From: an uncultured delta proteobacterium
GTDB lineage: Bacteria; Desulfobacterota; Desulfobulbia; Desulfobulbales; Desulfurivibrionaceae
Direction of reading: 5' to 3'
Assembly: GCA_903869265.1 (NCBI GenBank)
Contig: CAIPYE010000004.1
Span: forward strand, 162,685 to 226,684
DNA length: 64,000 nt
Every line of letters starts with the position of its first letter. Within the stretch, counting starts at the first letter, position 1. Below, one piece after another: positions 1-10,686 of this stretch. A model generated the notes under the pieces. It had not been told where the DNA came from. It saw nothing but the letters and a program-made list of their open reading frames with translations, and searched no databases. The position numbers were made by a program, and so were the translations under genes.

Positions 1-1232
1 TGAATGCTAACAGCATCATCCTGCGCTGGAACAGCGAAGGAAAAATCACCTTCATGAATGAATACGGGCTGAAATTCTTCGGGTACACCGAAGCGGAGCT
101 TGTCGGACGCCATGTGATCGGCACGCTTGTCACGGAAACGGAAAGTTCTGGAAGGGATCTGAGATCGCTGATGGATCAAATCTGCGCCGATCCGAGAGCC
201 TTTGAACACAATATCAATGAGAATATCCGACACAACGGCGAGCGGGCATGGATCACTTGGACGAACAAGGTTGTAGTGGATGAGCGGGGCCAGGTAAAGG
301 AAATTTTGAGCATCGGATCGAACATCACCGAAATCAAACAGGCCGAAGCGGAACTCAAGCAACATCGTGAACATCTCGAACAGCTAGTATCAACGAGAAC
401 CGCTGATCTTCAGAAAAGCCAGCTGACCTTGATGGGGATGGTGGAAGACCTGAATAGCAAGAAAAAAGAACTGGTGGCTGCCAACCAGAAGCTCAAAGAG
501 CTTGACCAACTCAAATCCATGTTCATCGCCTCCATGTCCCATGAATTGCGGACGCCTTTGAACTCCATTATCGGTTTCACCGGCATTACACTGCAAGGTT
601 TGTCCGGCGAATTAAACGAGGAACAACGAGACAATCTTTCTCGCGCCTACCATTCGGGCAAGCATCTGCTTTCCCTGATCACTGACGTTATCGACATTTC
701 AAAAATTGAGGCAGGAAGGGTTGATGCCTTTTTGGAGACCATTTCCCTGAAGAAAATTATTGATGAGGCCATTGATACCATAGCGCCCCAACTGAAAGAG
801 AAAAACCTGGGGCTTACGGTGGAAATCGCTTCGGATATTGTGCTGCATACCGATCACAAAAGGCTGCTGCAATGTCTGATCAATCTTTTGAGCAACGCCA
901 TGAAATTCACGGAACAGGGCGGCATAACTGTTACCGTTAGCGAGCAGGATGCCACGGTTGACATTGCGGTCAGCGACACGGGAATCGGCATTGCCGAACA
1001 GGATTTACCCAAGCTTTTTGAGGCATTTGAACGGCTGGAGACGCACCTACGGATCAAGGCCGGCGGCACTGGACTTGGCTTGTATCTAACGAAGAAGCTA
1101 GTCACCGATATCCTGCGCGGCTCGATCTCGGTGCGGAGCATGGAAGGTGAAGGAAGCATCTTCAGCCTGACTATTCCGAAAACCATTCTGCCAATTGATC
1201 CGGCGGTGGAACCTGGAGGCAGTGCGCAATGA
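1..1232 (+). CDS. PAS-domain sensor histidine kinase, 5' end outside window
   Basis: The reading frame is open to the window edge, so the gene starts upstream; the ATG at 54 lies inside a PAS domain and is not the start. Visible in order: the end of a PAS domain with its PAC-like tail (to about base 345), a coiled-coil linker (about 350-500), a HisKA dimerisation domain with the motif MSHELRTPLN (phospho-accepting His codon at 540-542), and an HATPase_c domain with N box (NLLSNAMKFT), G1 box (DTGIGI) and G2 box (GGTGLGL). It autophosphorylates and passes phosphate to a receiver, plausibly one of the next two genes. Its stop overlaps the start of the next gene (ATGA), so the three are co-transcribed. 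No membrane segment is visible in the part seen. The signal sensed is unknown. Confidence 0.93.
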   Translation, partial: NANSIILRWNSEGKITFMNEYGLKFFGYTEAELVGRHVIGTLVTETESSGRDLRSLMDQICADPRAFEHNINENIRHNGERAWITWTNKVVVDERGQVKEILSIGSNITEIKQAEAELKQHREHLEQLVSTRTADLQKSQLTLMGMVEDLNSKKKELVAANQKLKELDQLKSMFIASMSHELRTPLNSIIGFTGITLQGLSGELNEEQRDNLSRAYHSGKHLLSLITDVIDISKIEAGRVDAFLETISLKKIIDEAIDTIAPQLKEKNLGLTVEIASDIVLHTDHKRLLQCLINLLSNAMKFTEQGGITVTVSEQDATVDIAVSDTGIGIAEQDLPKLFEAFERLETHLRIKAGGTGLGLYLTKKLVTDILRGSISVRSMEGEGSIFSLTIPKTILPIDPAVEPGGSAQ

Positions 1233-1600
1233 AAAGGGTGTTGATCATCGAAGATAATTCGGATAACCGGGTGCTGATCACGAGGATTTTGGAGAAGGCA
1301 GGCTATCAGATCAGCCCTGCGGAAACAGGTTTGGAGGGGTTTGCCACAGCCCTCCGCATACGGCCTGATTTCATCCTGCTCGACATCCAGTTGCCGGACA
1401 TCGAAGGAACCGAGGTGTTGCGTAGAATCCGGGCATCGGAGATCGGCAACAGCATTCCCATTATTGCCGTTACCTCCTATGCTATGGCTGGAGATCGGGA
1501 ACGGTTGTTGGCCGCAGGCTGTAATGGCTATATCGAAAAGCCCATCGACCCGCTCCGATTCATCGCGCAAATCGAACAGTGCGTAGGGGATCTGTCATGA
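1229..1600 (+). CDS. Single-domain response regulator (CheY/DivK-like)
   Basis: A 123-residue stand-alone receiver domain. The acidic pair E8/D9, the phosphorylation site D52 (LLDIQLPD), T82 in VTSY and K104 in the KPID motif are all present. No output domain follows, so it acts by protein contact or as a phosphorelay shuttle. It starts in a four-base overlap with the upstream kinase and its stop overlaps the next start, which makes a tight kinase-regulator-hybrid kinase operon. It resembles DivK/CheY-type proteins, but its real partner cannot be read from the sequence. Confidence 0.92.
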   Translation: MKRVLIIEDNSDNRVLITRILEKAGYQISPAETGLEGFATALRIRPDFILLDIQLPDIEGTEVLRRIRASEIGNSIPIIAVTSYAMAGDRERLLAAGCNGYIEKPIDPLRFIAQIEQCVGDLS

Positions 1601-3633
1601 AAATTTTGATCGTTGAGGATGATGCAAACTCACGGGTTGTTCTGGTCCGGGCTTTGTTGAGTCAGGGCTATGCCATTGAGAGCGCAGGCAACGGCACCGC
1701 TGCCTTGCAAATAATCCAGGAAACCCCCATCGACCTCATTATTTCCGACATCCTGATGCCGGAGATGGACGGCTACGCCCTGTGTCGGGCGTTGCAAGCC
1801 GACGAACAGCTCAAAAAGATCCCGCTTATTATCTACACCGCCACCTATACCGATGCAGATAGCGAAAAACTGGCCATGGCCATGGGTGCCCGTCGTTTTC
1901 TCTTAAAGCCCATGGATTTGCCAGAGCTTTTTGCGGTGATCAAAGAGGTCTTGGCCGAAGGGCCGCAACAGGGGGGGAAGGAGAAACACGGCCACGATCA
2001 GCTTGATCTGGACAAGGAGCATTTGGCCGCCCTCACCCGCAAGCTTGATAAAAAAGTGCGGGAACTTGAGGAAGAGAGGCAGCGGCTTGAACACAGCGAA
2101 CAGAAATATCGGCGACTGGTTGAGGCGCTTCGGGAGCATTATTTTTTTTATGCCCATGATGCGCAAGGCATTGGGGTCTATGTCAGCCCTTCGATCAGTA
2201 ATGTCCTTGGCTATTTGCCCGAGGAAATGATGGGCCATTATTCAGAGTATCTTACCGACAGCCCAATCAACAAGGAGGTTGTTCGCCTCACAGAATGTGC
2301 CATCAAGGGTGATAAGCAGCCGCCCTATGAGGTGGAGATCTTTCATAAGGATGGGACGATCCGCCGTCTGGAGGTAACCGAAGAGCCTGTTTTTGATGAC
2401 CAGGGACAGGTTGTCGCCGTTGAGGGGATCGCCCATGATATAACCAGGCGCATCCAGACCGAGGCGGAACTCCTGAAGGCTCAGCAAGACCTTCTTCAGG
2501 CCCAGAAAATGGAGGCTATTGGCACCCTGGCCGGTGGGATTGCCCATGATTTTAATAACATCCTTTCTGCCATCCTGGGATTTACCGACCTTGCCTTGAT
2601 GCGAATCAAGGATGACGCTGCCCTGCATGATGACTTGATGCAGGTTCGTAAGGCCGGAGATCGGGCAACCGATCTGGTCCGTCAGATTCTGACCTTCAGC
2701 CGAAAGCAACCGCAGGAAAACAATCCGTTACAGATTTCTTCGATTATCAAGGAGGCCTTGAAGCTTTTGCGTTCGTCCATCCCCTCCACTATCGAGATCC
2801 GGCAGGATATTAACTCCCAGGCCATGGTGCTGGCCGATCCCACCCAAATTCACCAGATGATTATGAACCTTTGCACCAATGCCTCTCATGCCATGCTGGA
2901 GCGTGGGGGAGTGATGGGGGTTACCTTGCAGGAGATGGATATTGACGCAGATGGCATGATCGGCAAAAGGGATTTGTCGCCTGGTCGTTATGTGGTATTG
3001 ACGGTCAGCGATAGCGGTTGCGGTATGAACAAAGAGGTCATGGCGAAGATTTTTGAACCCTATTTTACCACCAAGGAAAAGGGCAAAGGAACTGGCTTGG
3101 GGCTGGCCGTGGTCCATGGCATCGTGAAAGACCATCACGGTCAGATTGCCGTGTACAGCGAGCCTGGGAAAGGCACCGTCTTTAATGTCTATTTGCCCAT
3201 GATCGTCCAGGCGATCGAAGTGGATGTGGTCGAGGAAGTCCCTCCTCCCATGGCAAATGGACACCAGCGGATCATAGTCGTGGATGATGAAAGCGCCATT
3301 CGAGAGCTGGCCACTCGGATATTGACTGCGGCAGGCTACCGGGTGGAAGCATTTGTCAATGGAATTGATGCTTGGCAGGCCTTCTCTCAGGCTCCAGACG
3401 CCTGGGATCTCCTCCTTACTGATCAAACAATGCCGGGCATGACGGGGAAACAGTTGATTGCCAAGGCTTTGGCAATCAAACCGAGCCTGCCCATCATTCT
3501 CTGCTCGGGGTACAGTGAAATTATGAATAGAAATCAAACTCAGACAACAGGGGGATACATCTACCTGCAAAAGCCTGTGGCGATAAGAGACCTGCTTACC
3601 AAGGTTGCCAATGCGCTCAACAAGACTGAGTGA
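1597..3633 (+). CDS. Hybrid histidine kinase REC-PAS-HisKA-HATPase-REC
   Basis: 678 residues from the ATG at 1597, which overlaps the stop of the preceding regulator; an upstream frame extension to 1579 has no support. Domain order: receiver 1-120 (D51), coiled coil about 135-170, PAS about 172-290, HisKA with H317 in GGIAHDFNN, HATPase_c to about 535 (DSGCGM, GKGTGLGLAVVHG), then a second receiver about 550-675 with LLLTDQTMPGM. The HDFNN type of H box is typical of NtrB/hybrid kinases of Desulfobacterota and Geobacter. A receiver at both ends suggests it takes phosphate from the upstream kinase and hands it on. There is no DNA-binding domain. It is the last gene of the operon, followed by a strong terminator. 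Confidence 0.92.
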   Translation: MKILIVEDDANSRVVLVRALLSQGYAIESAGNGTAALQIIQETPIDLIISDILMPEMDGYALCRALQADEQLKKIPLIIYTATYTDADSEKLAMAMGARRFLLKPMDLPELFAVIKEVLAEGPQQGGKEKHGHDQLDLDKEHLAALTRKLDKKVRELEEERQRLEHSEQKYRRLVEALREHYFFYAHDAQGIGVYVSPSISNVLGYLPEEMMGHYSEYLTDSPINKEVVRLTECAIKGDKQPPYEVEIFHKDGTIRRLEVTEEPVFDDQGQVVAVEGIAHDITRRIQTEAELLKAQQDLLQAQKMEAIGTLAGGIAHDFNNILSAILGFTDLALMRIKDDAALHDDLMQVRKAGDRATDLVRQILTFSRKQPQENNPLQISSIIKEALKLLRSSIPSTIEIRQDINSQAMVLADPTQIHQMIMNLCTNASHAMLERGGVMGVTLQEMDIDADGMIGKRDLSPGRYVVLTVSDSGCGMNKEVMAKIFEPYFTTKEKGKGTGLGLAVVHGIVKDHHGQIAVYSEPGKGTVFNVYLPMIVQAIEVDVVEEVPPPMANGHQRIIVVDDESAIRELATRILTAAGYRVEAFVNGIDAWQAFSQAPDAWDLLLTDQTMPGMTGKQLIAKALAIKPSLPIILCSGYSEIMNRNQTQTTGGYIYLQKPVAIRDLLTKVANALNKTE

Positions 3634-3681
3634 TGATGTTGAGGTTTTCTAACTGTCCTAGTTCTGGATATGGAGCACAAT

Positions 3682-3715
3682 AAAAAGAGGGGAGTCAATT
3701 GGCTCCCCTCTTTTT
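3682..3715 (+). terminator. Rho-independent terminator of the two-component operon
   Basis: A near-perfect A-rich/GC stem (arm AAAAAGAGGGGAG, then its complement ending in CTCTTTTT) with an 8-base loop, 48 bases after the stop of the hybrid kinase. The mirrored A run and T run mean it can also end transcripts from the opposite side, where glnN ends. Confidence 0.85.
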
Positions 3716-3769
3716 ATATAAAGCATCTGCACAGTGGCGTGAGATCAGGACACTTGCCGTTGCCTTATA

Positions 3770-5905
3770 CTACAGATTAAACAGCAAATCGCTATAGACC
3801 GGCACCGGCCAGAGATCAGCCGGCAGGATGGCCTCAAGCGCGTCGATGTCGGTACGCAGATCAACCATGGCGGGGAATACCTTGTCGCGGTATGCGGCAC
3901 CTTGCTTGTCCACTGCGCTGATGGCCTGGGCCTTCAAGGTTTCTGCCTCCAGCTTGGCCACCTTCTTGCCTGCTGATTCAAGATGCTTGCCAACCTCTTC
4001 CAGCAACCCCTTCTGCACCGAGCCGTACTTGCCGGCTGCGGCCAGGGAGGCGCCGAGTTCGGCGACAAACTGGATGGCTGCCGGGATGAACTGCCGCTTG
4101 GTCATCTGGATGGCGGTCAGGGCCTCGATGTTGATGTGCTTGGCATACTGCTCCACATAGATATCGTAGCGGGAATGCAGCTCATCCTTGGAAAGCACGT
4201 TGTACTTGCCGAACAGCTTGATCGCCTTGGGGGTGACAAAGGCCTTGAGCGCATCCACGGTGTTGCGGGTGTTTGGCAGGCCGCGCTTTGCGGCTTCCTT
4301 AGCCCACTCGGCAGAGTAGTTGTTGCCGTTGAAGATGATCCGGCCATGTTTGGTCATGGCTTCCTTGAGGATGGCTTGGATCTCTTTGTTTACGTCCTTG
4401 GCCTTTTCCAGGCGGACGGCGATCTCTTCCAGCGCCTCGGCGGCAATGGTGTTCAGAGCCACGTTGGGGCCGGAGATGGACTGGGCGGAGCCGACCATGC
4501 GGAACTCGAACTTGTTGCCGGTGAAGGCAAAGGGCGAGGTCCGGTTCCGGTCGGTGTTGTCCTTGGGCAGTTCGGGCAGGGAATCAACTCCGATTTTCAG
4601 GGTCTGGGCAGTGCCCTTCTTGGTGATCTTCTCGCCCTTGGCCAGCTTTTCCAGAACGTCGGAGAGCTCCTGGCCCAGGAAGATGGAGATGATCGCGGGC
4701 GGAGCCTCGTTGGCGCCCAACCGGTGGTCGTTGCCGGAGCTGCCGCAGGTGGCGCGCAGGATGTCGGCATGGGTGTCAACCGCCTTGATCAAGGCCGAGA
4801 TAAAGACCAGGAACTGGGCGTTGTCCTCGGGGGTCTGGCCCGGATCAAGCAGGTTGATGCCGTCGTCGGTGGAGAGCGACCAGTTGTTGTGCTTGCCGGA
4901 GCCGTTTATTCCGGCGTAGGGCTTCTCGTGCAGCAGGCAGACCATGCCGTGGCGCAGGGCCACTTTCTGCATGGTTTCCATGACCAGCTGGTTGTGGTCG
5001 GTGGCCATGTTGGTGGTGGTGAAAACCGGGGCCATTTCAAACTGGGCCGGGGCCACCTCGTTGTGCTTGGTCTTGGAGGAGATGCCCATCTTCCACAGCT
5101 CAATGTCCAGATCCTTCATGTAGGCGGAGACCCGGTCCTTGATGGCGCCGAAGTACTGGTCTTCCAGCTCCTGGCCTTTGGGGGCAGGAGCGCCGAACAG
5201 GCTGCGGCCGCAGGTCATCAGGTCGAGACGTTGCAGGTAGTATTCTTTTTCCACCAGGAAGTATTCCTGCTCCGCGCCCACCGTGGAGGTAACGGTGCTG
5301 GAGGTGGTGTTGCCCATGGCCTTGAGCACCCGCAACGCCTGCTTGGAAACGACGTTCATCGAGCGGAGCAGGGGGGTTTTCTTGTCCAGAGCCTCGCCCT
5401 TGTAGGAGCAGAAGGCGGTGGGGATGCAGAGGGTCACATCGCCGGATTCGTCTTCCTTGAGGAAGGCAGGGGAGGTGCAGTCCCAGGCGGTGTAGCCGCG
5501 GGCCTCGAAGGTGACGCGCAACCCGCCGCTGGGGAAGGAAGAAGCATCCGGCTCGCCTTGGATCAGCTGCTTGCCGGAGAACTCCATGATCACCCCGCCG
5601 TCGTCGGTGGGGGAGATGAAGGAGTCGTGCTTCTCGGCGGTGATGCCGGTAAGGGGCTGGAACCAGTGGGTGTAATGGCTGGCGCCCTTTTCGATGGCCC
5701 AGTCCTTCATGGCATTGGCGACAACGGAGGCGACATCCGGAGGCAGGGTTGAACCGGTGTTGATGGTTTTCTGCAGAGCCTTGTAGGTTTCCTTGGGCAG
5801 CCTTTCCTTCATGGTTTTGTTGTTGAACACGTTGGTGCCGAAAAGCTCTGGCACGGTCATCATGGTCTGGTCGTAGTCGTTGCCGCAGTTGCAATTGTCA
5901 CTCAT
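3770..5905 (-). CDS. glnN: Glutamine synthetase type III
   Basis: 711 residues; makes glutamine from glutamate, ammonia and ATP. The length (type I is about 470, type II about 370) and the GSIII blocks identify the class: the N-terminal [29 protein letters not shown] and the [13 protein letters not shown] motif that binds substrate. The start at 5905 was chosen because AAGGAG lies just upstream; the open frame runs 26 codons further back without support. It lies downstream of glnD on the same strand (127-base gap containing a hairpin), so it probably belongs to the amt-glnB-glnD nitrogen operon. Type III enzymes lack the adenylylation loop of type I, so the nearby GlnD/GlnB pair probably does not control it by adenylylation. 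Confidence 0.96.
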   Translation of the reverse strand: MSDNCNCGNDYDQTMMTVPELFGTNVFNNKTMKERLPKETYKALQKTINTGSTLPPDVASVVANAMKDWAIEKGASHYTHWFQPLTGITAEKHDSFISPTDDGGVIMEFSGKQLIQGEPDASSFPSGGLRVTFEARGYTAWDCTSPAFLKEDESGDVTLCIPTAFCSYKGEALDKKTPLLRSMNVVSKQALRVLKAMGNTTSSTVTSTVGAEQEYFLVEKEYYLQRLDLMTCGRSLFGAPAPKGQELEDQYFGAIKDRVSAYMKDLDIELWKMGISSKTKHNEVAPAQFEMAPVFTTTNMATDHNQLVMETMQKVALRHGMVCLLHEKPYAGINGSGKHNNWSLSTDDGINLLDPGQTPEDNAQFLVFISALIKAVDTHADILRATCGSSGNDHRLGANEAPPAIISIFLGQELSDVLEKLAKGEKITKKGTAQTLKIGVDSLPELPKDNTDRNRTSPFAFTGNKFEFRMVGSAQSISGPNVALNTIAAEALEEIAVRLEKAKDVNKEIQAILKEAMTKHGRIIFNGNNYSAEWAKEAAKRGLPNTRNTVDALKAFVTPKAIKLFGKYNVLSKDELHSRYDIYVEQYAKHINIEALTAIQMTKRQFIPAAIQFVAELGASLAAAGKYGSVQKGLLEEVGKHLESAGKKVAKLEAETLKAQAISAVDKQGAAYRDKVFPAMVDLRTDIDALEAILPADLWPVPVYSDLLFNL

Positions 5906-6032
5906 TGTGTTGCTCCTTATTTTTTGGGTGCTGAAGGGTAAGGTTGAAAACCTCCCACGCCCGATGCAGAAGGGGGTGGGCATCCGTTAAAGCCAACCGC
6001 TGGCGGGTTGGCGTTGTTCCCGTGCCATGGTT
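5906..6032 (-). other. glnD-glnN gap with hairpin
   Basis: A 127-base gap. It holds a hairpin with perfect 7-base arms (GCCAACC / GGTTGGC, 5992-6013) and a second GC stem near 5970, but no clear T run in the direction of transcription. It may be a processing or pausing site that separates glnD and glnN expression. No -24/-12 promoter is visible here. Confidence 0.4.
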
Positions 6033-8594
6033 TTACCATTGCAGTCTTGCGCCCGTCCAGGTCTCGTTTCCCGCGACATGGAGAAGGGCCTTGGAGATCT
6101 CTTCCTGGAAAGAAGGGTTGTTGATCTTGGCGGCAAAGGAGTCCAGGGTATAAAAAACATCCACCACCTGATCGCCATCCGAGCTGATTCTGGCGCGGTG
6201 GATGTTGAGTTCAAAATCGGCCAGGGTCCGGGTGATGTCGTAGAGCAGTCCTGGCCGGTCATTGGCGAAAACTTCGATGATTGTAAACTGCTCCGAGGCC
6301 ATATTGTCTATAACAACCCGCGGGGCGGCCTGCACGTTTTTTTGACCGGTTCCGCGGAAGGCGGTGCGGAATTTTTCGACCAGACGGTGGCTGAGGCCCA
6401 GCCGGTTTTTCAGGGCCAGATTGAGATCCTCGCCAAGCGCCCGCCAGTCCTGCTCCGCATAGGTTTGCTCCGCTGCGGGGCGGACATTGAGGACATCCAC
6501 CACCGTGCCGTCATCCCAGGTGAAAATTTGGGCGCTCACCACATTGAGGCCATGCAGGGCCAGGGTTCCGCAGATTTTTGCCAACAGGCCGGTGGAGTCG
6601 TGGGCCATCACCAGGACCGACCAGAACAGGGTATGATCGGTGGGTTCGGTGATGGCCTGTTTTTCGTTTTTTAGCTCAGCGCGCAGTTTGAGGTGGTGGA
6701 CCACCTCTTCCGGGGGAAAGCTCAGCAGGTATTCTTCCGGCAGGATTTTGCAATCGCTCGGGGCCGCTTTTCCCATCAGCGCACGAACCTGCTCAAGCAT
6801 CCAGTCGGCCCCCTGACTTTTGTCGGGAAGAACCGTATCCTTGCGTTCCAGCAGGTGGACGATTTTGAGGGAGATCTCCAGGAGCAGGGCTCCCTTCCAT
6901 TCGCTCCAGGCCGTGGGGCCGGTGGCCTTGGCATCGGCGATGGAGAGCAGATAGAGCATGGTCAACCGTTCCGGGCTCTGGATCTGCTCGGCGCATTGGC
7001 GGAGAAAGGCATCATCCTCAAGGTCGCGGCGTAGGGCGGTTACGGTGAGGAAGAGATGGTTTTCCACAAGAAAGCTGAGACAGGCTGTCTCAGCCTCGGT
7101 CAGTCCCAACCGTTTGCCCACCCCGGCGGCAAGTTTGCTGCCCCGCTGGGCGTGATCTTCATGGTGGCCCTTGCCAATATCGTGCAGGAGCGCGGCCAGA
7201 GCGAGGACATGGGGAGATTCGACGCCAGCAAAAGGGGTTGTGTTCAGGGTAAGCTTTTTCAGCTCAGCCACGGTTTGCAGGAGGTGGCGGTCAACCGTGA
7301 AAACGTGGTAGACATCGTGCTGGGCCAGGGCGCGGATCTGCTCGAATTCGGGGAGGTAGGCGGTGAGGAGCCCGGTGTCCAGCATGACCGAAAGGACACC
7401 CAGCACATCTTTCGCGTTTTCCAGGACATCGAGAAAGGATTTGGCCATGCGTTTTGAGTGGCGAAGCTTGTCGTCCACCAGATGCAGGTTGGCGGTAACG
7501 ATTTTCCTGCTGCGATGGTGAATTTCGAGGCCCGTTTTTCCGGCGTGGGAAAAGAGGCGCATCAGCAGGTAGGGCCGCTTCTCGATCAACGCCTGGTCGG
7601 TGAGGTGGAGACGGTCTTGACGCACCGTGATTCCCGGCTCGATGGTCTGTTCGACCGGGTTGGGGCGCTGCGAGCCCAGGGTTTCATCGACATGTTCAAA
7701 AAACAGGTCGGTGGTGGTGGCTATGGTTTGCAGGTGTCGGTAGATATCCTGCATGAAGCGTTCAACCCCCAGGGTGCCTTGGGTGTCGGAATATTTGAAG
7801 GCCTTGGCCATCTCCACCTGATATTCGAAGAACAACTGATCATTTTTCCTGCCGCTGAGGTAATGGAGCTGGTTGCGGACCTTGATCAGGGAATCCCAGG
7901 CCTGGGAAAAGGCGGCTCTTTCCTGGGAGGAGATCAGGCCTGCCTCTTCGATGCCGTGCAGCTCCTGCAGGCCGAAGAGGGCGTGGCTTGTCCAGATCAT
8001 GGCCTGGATATCGCGGAAGCCGCCGCGGCTCTCTTTGATGTGCGGTTCCAGCTGGTAACTGTGCATACCATACCGTTGTTGGCGTTCGTTGCGGTGCTGC
8101 ATCATGTTTTGCAAAAAAATCTGTCGGTGTCCTGCGATTAATTCCCGGTGGAAGGTCTCCCGCAGGGAGGTAAAAAGCGGCGCCGAGCCTGCCAGATGGC
8201 GGGCGTCCAGCAGGGCCACCTGAAAAAAGAAGTCCTGCCTGGCGTCAGCCAGGCAGGCATCCAATGTTCTCACCCCGTGCCCAACCTCGAGACCTGCATC
8301 CCACAGAGGATAAAACAGGGCCTCGCTCACCGCCTCGAGGCGATTCTCGGACTCGGGCGTATGGAGCAGGAGCAGGTCGATGTCCGAATAGGGAAACAGC
8401 TCTCTGCGGCCATAGCCGCCAAGGGCGACAAGGCTCATTCCCTCTGCTGCTTCCTGGCAGTTGGCGAAGCAGGAAATGAGGTAGTCGTCGATGAGCTGCG
8501 AGTTCTTGTGGAGAAGGGCCTGGCCGCTCAACCCCTGACGCCAGAGATATTCCAGAGCATCCCGCTTTGCCCGCAGCTCAACATCCACAACCAC
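6033..8594 (-). CDS. glnD: [Protein-PII] uridylyltransferase/uridylyl-removing enzyme
   Basis: 853 residues, the usual GlnD length. It senses glutamine and uridylylates or de-uridylylates the PII protein. Domains in order: nucleotidyltransferase with GGYGRREL (59-66) and the metal-binding DID at 71-73; a PII-UTase linker; an HD domain with LLHDIGKGHHEDH near 460; and two C-terminal ACT domains (HDSTGLLAKI..., NDRPGLLYDI...) that bind glutamine. The start is GTG, immediately after the glnB stop; a second GTG two codons later is equally placed behind an AGGTGG sequence. Direct adjacency to its substrate gene glnB means the two are translationally coupled. Confidence 0.96.
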   Translation of the reverse strand: MVVDVELRAKRDALEYLWRQGLSGQALLHKNSQLIDDYLISCFANCQEAAEGMSLVALGGYGRRELFPYSDIDLLLLHTPESENRLEAVSEALFYPLWDAGLEVGHGVRTLDACLADARQDFFFQVALLDARHLAGSAPLFTSLRETFHRELIAGHRQIFLQNMMQHRNERQQRYGMHSYQLEPHIKESRGGFRDIQAMIWTSHALFGLQELHGIEEAGLISSQERAAFSQAWDSLIKVRNQLHYLSGRKNDQLFFEYQVEMAKAFKYSDTQGTLGVERFMQDIYRHLQTIATTTDLFFEHVDETLGSQRPNPVEQTIEPGITVRQDRLHLTDQALIEKRPYLLMRLFSHAGKTGLEIHHRSRKIVTANLHLVDDKLRHSKRMAKSFLDVLENAKDVLGVLSVMLDTGLLTAYLPEFEQIRALAQHDVYHVFTVDRHLLQTVAELKKLTLNTTPFAGVESPHVLALAALLHDIGKGHHEDHAQRGSKLAAGVGKRLGLTEAETACLSFLVENHLFLTVTALRRDLEDDAFLRQCAEQIQSPERLTMLYLLSIADAKATGPTAWSEWKGALLLEISLKIVHLLERKDTVLPDKSQGADWMLEQVRALMGKAAPSDCKILPEEYLLSFPPEEVVHHLKLRAELKNEKQAITEPTDHTLFWSVLVMAHDSTGLLAKICGTLALHGLNVVSAQIFTWDDGTVVDVLNVRPAAEQTYAEQDWRALGEDLNLALKNRLGLSHRLVEKFRTAFRGTGQKNVQAAPRVVIDNMASEQFTIIEVFANDRPGLLYDITRTLADFELNIHRARISSDGDQVVDVFYTLDSFAAKINNPSFQEEISKALLHVAGNETWTGARLQW

Positions 8595-9110
<516 letters not shown>

Positions 9111-9222
9111 CGTTTTGTGGTTTTTCTCGTTTTTCGGCTCCAAGCTGGATAGTTGCCTTTTTGTCTCTGTGGCAGCGTGCAGCGGCGGGGATGGTGCGTC
9201 TGTCCCCGCACCGCTGATGCTG

Positions 9223-10437
9223 TTAGAGTGAGTACCCGATTTCGCTGTGCTGGGTCAAGTCCAGCCCCTGTTCTTCTTCTTCCTTGCTTACCCGGAGACC
9301 GATCACCAAGTCAACAAACTTGAGGATGATGAATGTTACCACAACCGAGTAGGCAATGGTTGTAAAGGCATCCATGGCCTGGATTCCCAGGAGCTGTGGG
9401 TTCCCGAAAAAGAGGCCGTCCTTCCCTGCGGCATTAACGGCGGTGGTGGCGAACAGGCCGGTGGCCAGAGCGCCCCAGAGACCGCCCACGCCATGAACCC
9501 CGACCACGTCAAGGGCATCGTCGTAACCGAGGCGGCTCTTGGCGAGAACCGCGAAGTAGCAGAGGGCGCCAGCCACCAGGCCAATAATTATGGCCGAGGT
9601 GGAGCCGACAAACCCGGCCCCGGGGGTAATGGCGACCAGGCCGGCGATGGCGCCGGAGGCGGCGCCCAGAGTGGTGGGTTTGCCCTGTACCAGCCATTCC
9701 GCGATAAGCCAGGAAAGCAGGGCCGCACCGGTGGCGACCTGGGTGGTGAAAAAGGCGTTGACCGCGACGCCGTTTGCCGCCAGGGCGCTGCCTGCATTGA
9801 AGCCAAACCAGCCGAACCAGAGAATGCCCGCGCCCAACATGGTCATGGTCAAGTTGTGTGGATGAAAAGACTCCTTGCCCCAACCCTTGCGTTTGCCAAA
9901 CACCAGGGCAGCAACAAGAGCGGCCGCACCGGAGTTGATGTGGATGACGGTGCCGCCCGCGAAATCAAGGCCGCCGTGGCCGCTGACCCAGCCCCCGCCC
10001 CAGACCCAGTGGCAGATGGGCAGATAGACCAGGGTGGACCAGAGAACGGTGAACAGAAGGAAAGCGGGGAATTTGATCCGTTCTGCAAAGCTGCCGGTGA
10101 TCAGGGCCGGGGTAATGACGGCGAACATCAACTGAAACGCGCAGAACAGCAAGTGGGGGATGGTTGCCGAGTACTTGCCGGGCTCAAGGCCGACCCCTGC
10201 GAGTCCTGCCCAATCCAGGTTGCCGATCAGGCCGTTAACGTCAGGGCCAAAGGCCAGGGAATAGCCGAAGACCACCCAGAGAATGGAGACGATGCCAAGG
10301 CAGACAAAACTTTGCAGAACCGTGCTGAGAACATTTTTTGAGCGAACCATGCCGCCATAAAAAAGTGCCAGCCCTGGGGTCATCAGCATGACCAAGGCAG
10401 TGGCAATCAGCATGAATGCGGTATCACCTGTGTCCAT
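9223..10437 (-). CDS. amt: Ammonium transporter Amt
   Basis: 404 residues, an inner-membrane channel for ammonium. About 11 hydrophobic spans; family marks seen are FYGGMVRSKN near residue 27, the twin-His region (HLTM-type HNLTMTMLGAGILWFGWFGFNAGS), the second pore histidine in DVVGVHGVGGLWG, and the C-terminal cytoplasmic tail (GLRVSKEEEEQGLDL) that contacts PII. The family signal peptide is weak here, with the N terminus starting directly at the first span. It is the first gene of amt-glnB-glnD, with AGAGAGG ahead of the ATG and a -24/-12 promoter 87 bases upstream. Confidence 0.96.
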   Translation of the reverse strand: MDTGDTAFMLIATALVMLMTPGLALFYGGMVRSKNVLSTVLQSFVCLGIVSILWVVFGYSLAFGPDVNGLIGNLDWAGLAGVGLEPGKYSATIPHLLFCAFQLMFAVITPALITGSFAERIKFPAFLLFTVLWSTLVYLPICHWVWGGGWVSGHGGLDFAGGTVIHINSGAAALVAALVFGKRKGWGKESFHPHNLTMTMLGAGILWFGWFGFNAGSALAANGVAVNAFFTTQVATGAALLSWLIAEWLVQGKPTTLGAASGAIAGLVAITPGAGFVGSTSAIIIGLVAGALCYFAVLAKSRLGYDDALDVVGVHGVGGLWGALATGLFATTAVNAAGKDGLFFGNPQLLGIQAMDAFTTIAYSVVVTFIILKFVDLVIGLRVSKEEEEQGLDLTQHSEIGYSL

Positions 10438-10523
10438 AACTATATCCTCTCTCTAGTGCTCATTGTATTGTTTGGAGTTGTTCATTTGCCAATGGGTAGC
10501 TATGCATGCTGGGGGAAGATAAA

Positions 10524-10539
10524 AGCAAATGTCGTGCCA
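10524..10539 (-). promoter_or_regulatory. Sigma-54 (-24/-12) promoter of the amt-glnB-glnD operon
   Basis: The minus strand reads TGGCACGACATTTGCT, which matches the sigma-54 consensus TGGCACG-N4-TTGCW at every fixed position with the correct GG-N10-GC spacing. It lies 87 bases upstream of the amt start. This implies RpoN and an enhancer-binding protein such as NtrC control the operon under nitrogen limitation; no NtrC site was sought rigorously. Confidence 0.88.
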
Positions 10540-10621
10540 ATGAATGGTTCTCGCGTAACATGCCGAAATTGCTTTGATTTAATGTTTGTTTCTGGCGTGG
10601 GCCGAGAATAATAAAATAACA

Positions 10622-10639
10622 AAAAAGTGGAAACTTTTT
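10622..10639. terminator. Possible weak bidirectional terminator
   Basis: AAAAAGT-GGAA-ACTTTTT, a seven-pair AT-rich stem in the gap between the amt promoter and the end of the FliL-like gene. The stem is weak in GC, so the terminator role is uncertain. Confidence 0.35.
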
Positions 10640-10686
10640 AAATTGACCACAAATTTGTCATTTTTCCGATCTTTGGGAGGGTGGGG

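Noticed and set aside
3983..5752. 589-residue open frame on the plus strand
   Set aside because: Antisense shadow of glnN; composition dominated by Gly/Val as expected of GC-rich antisense frames.
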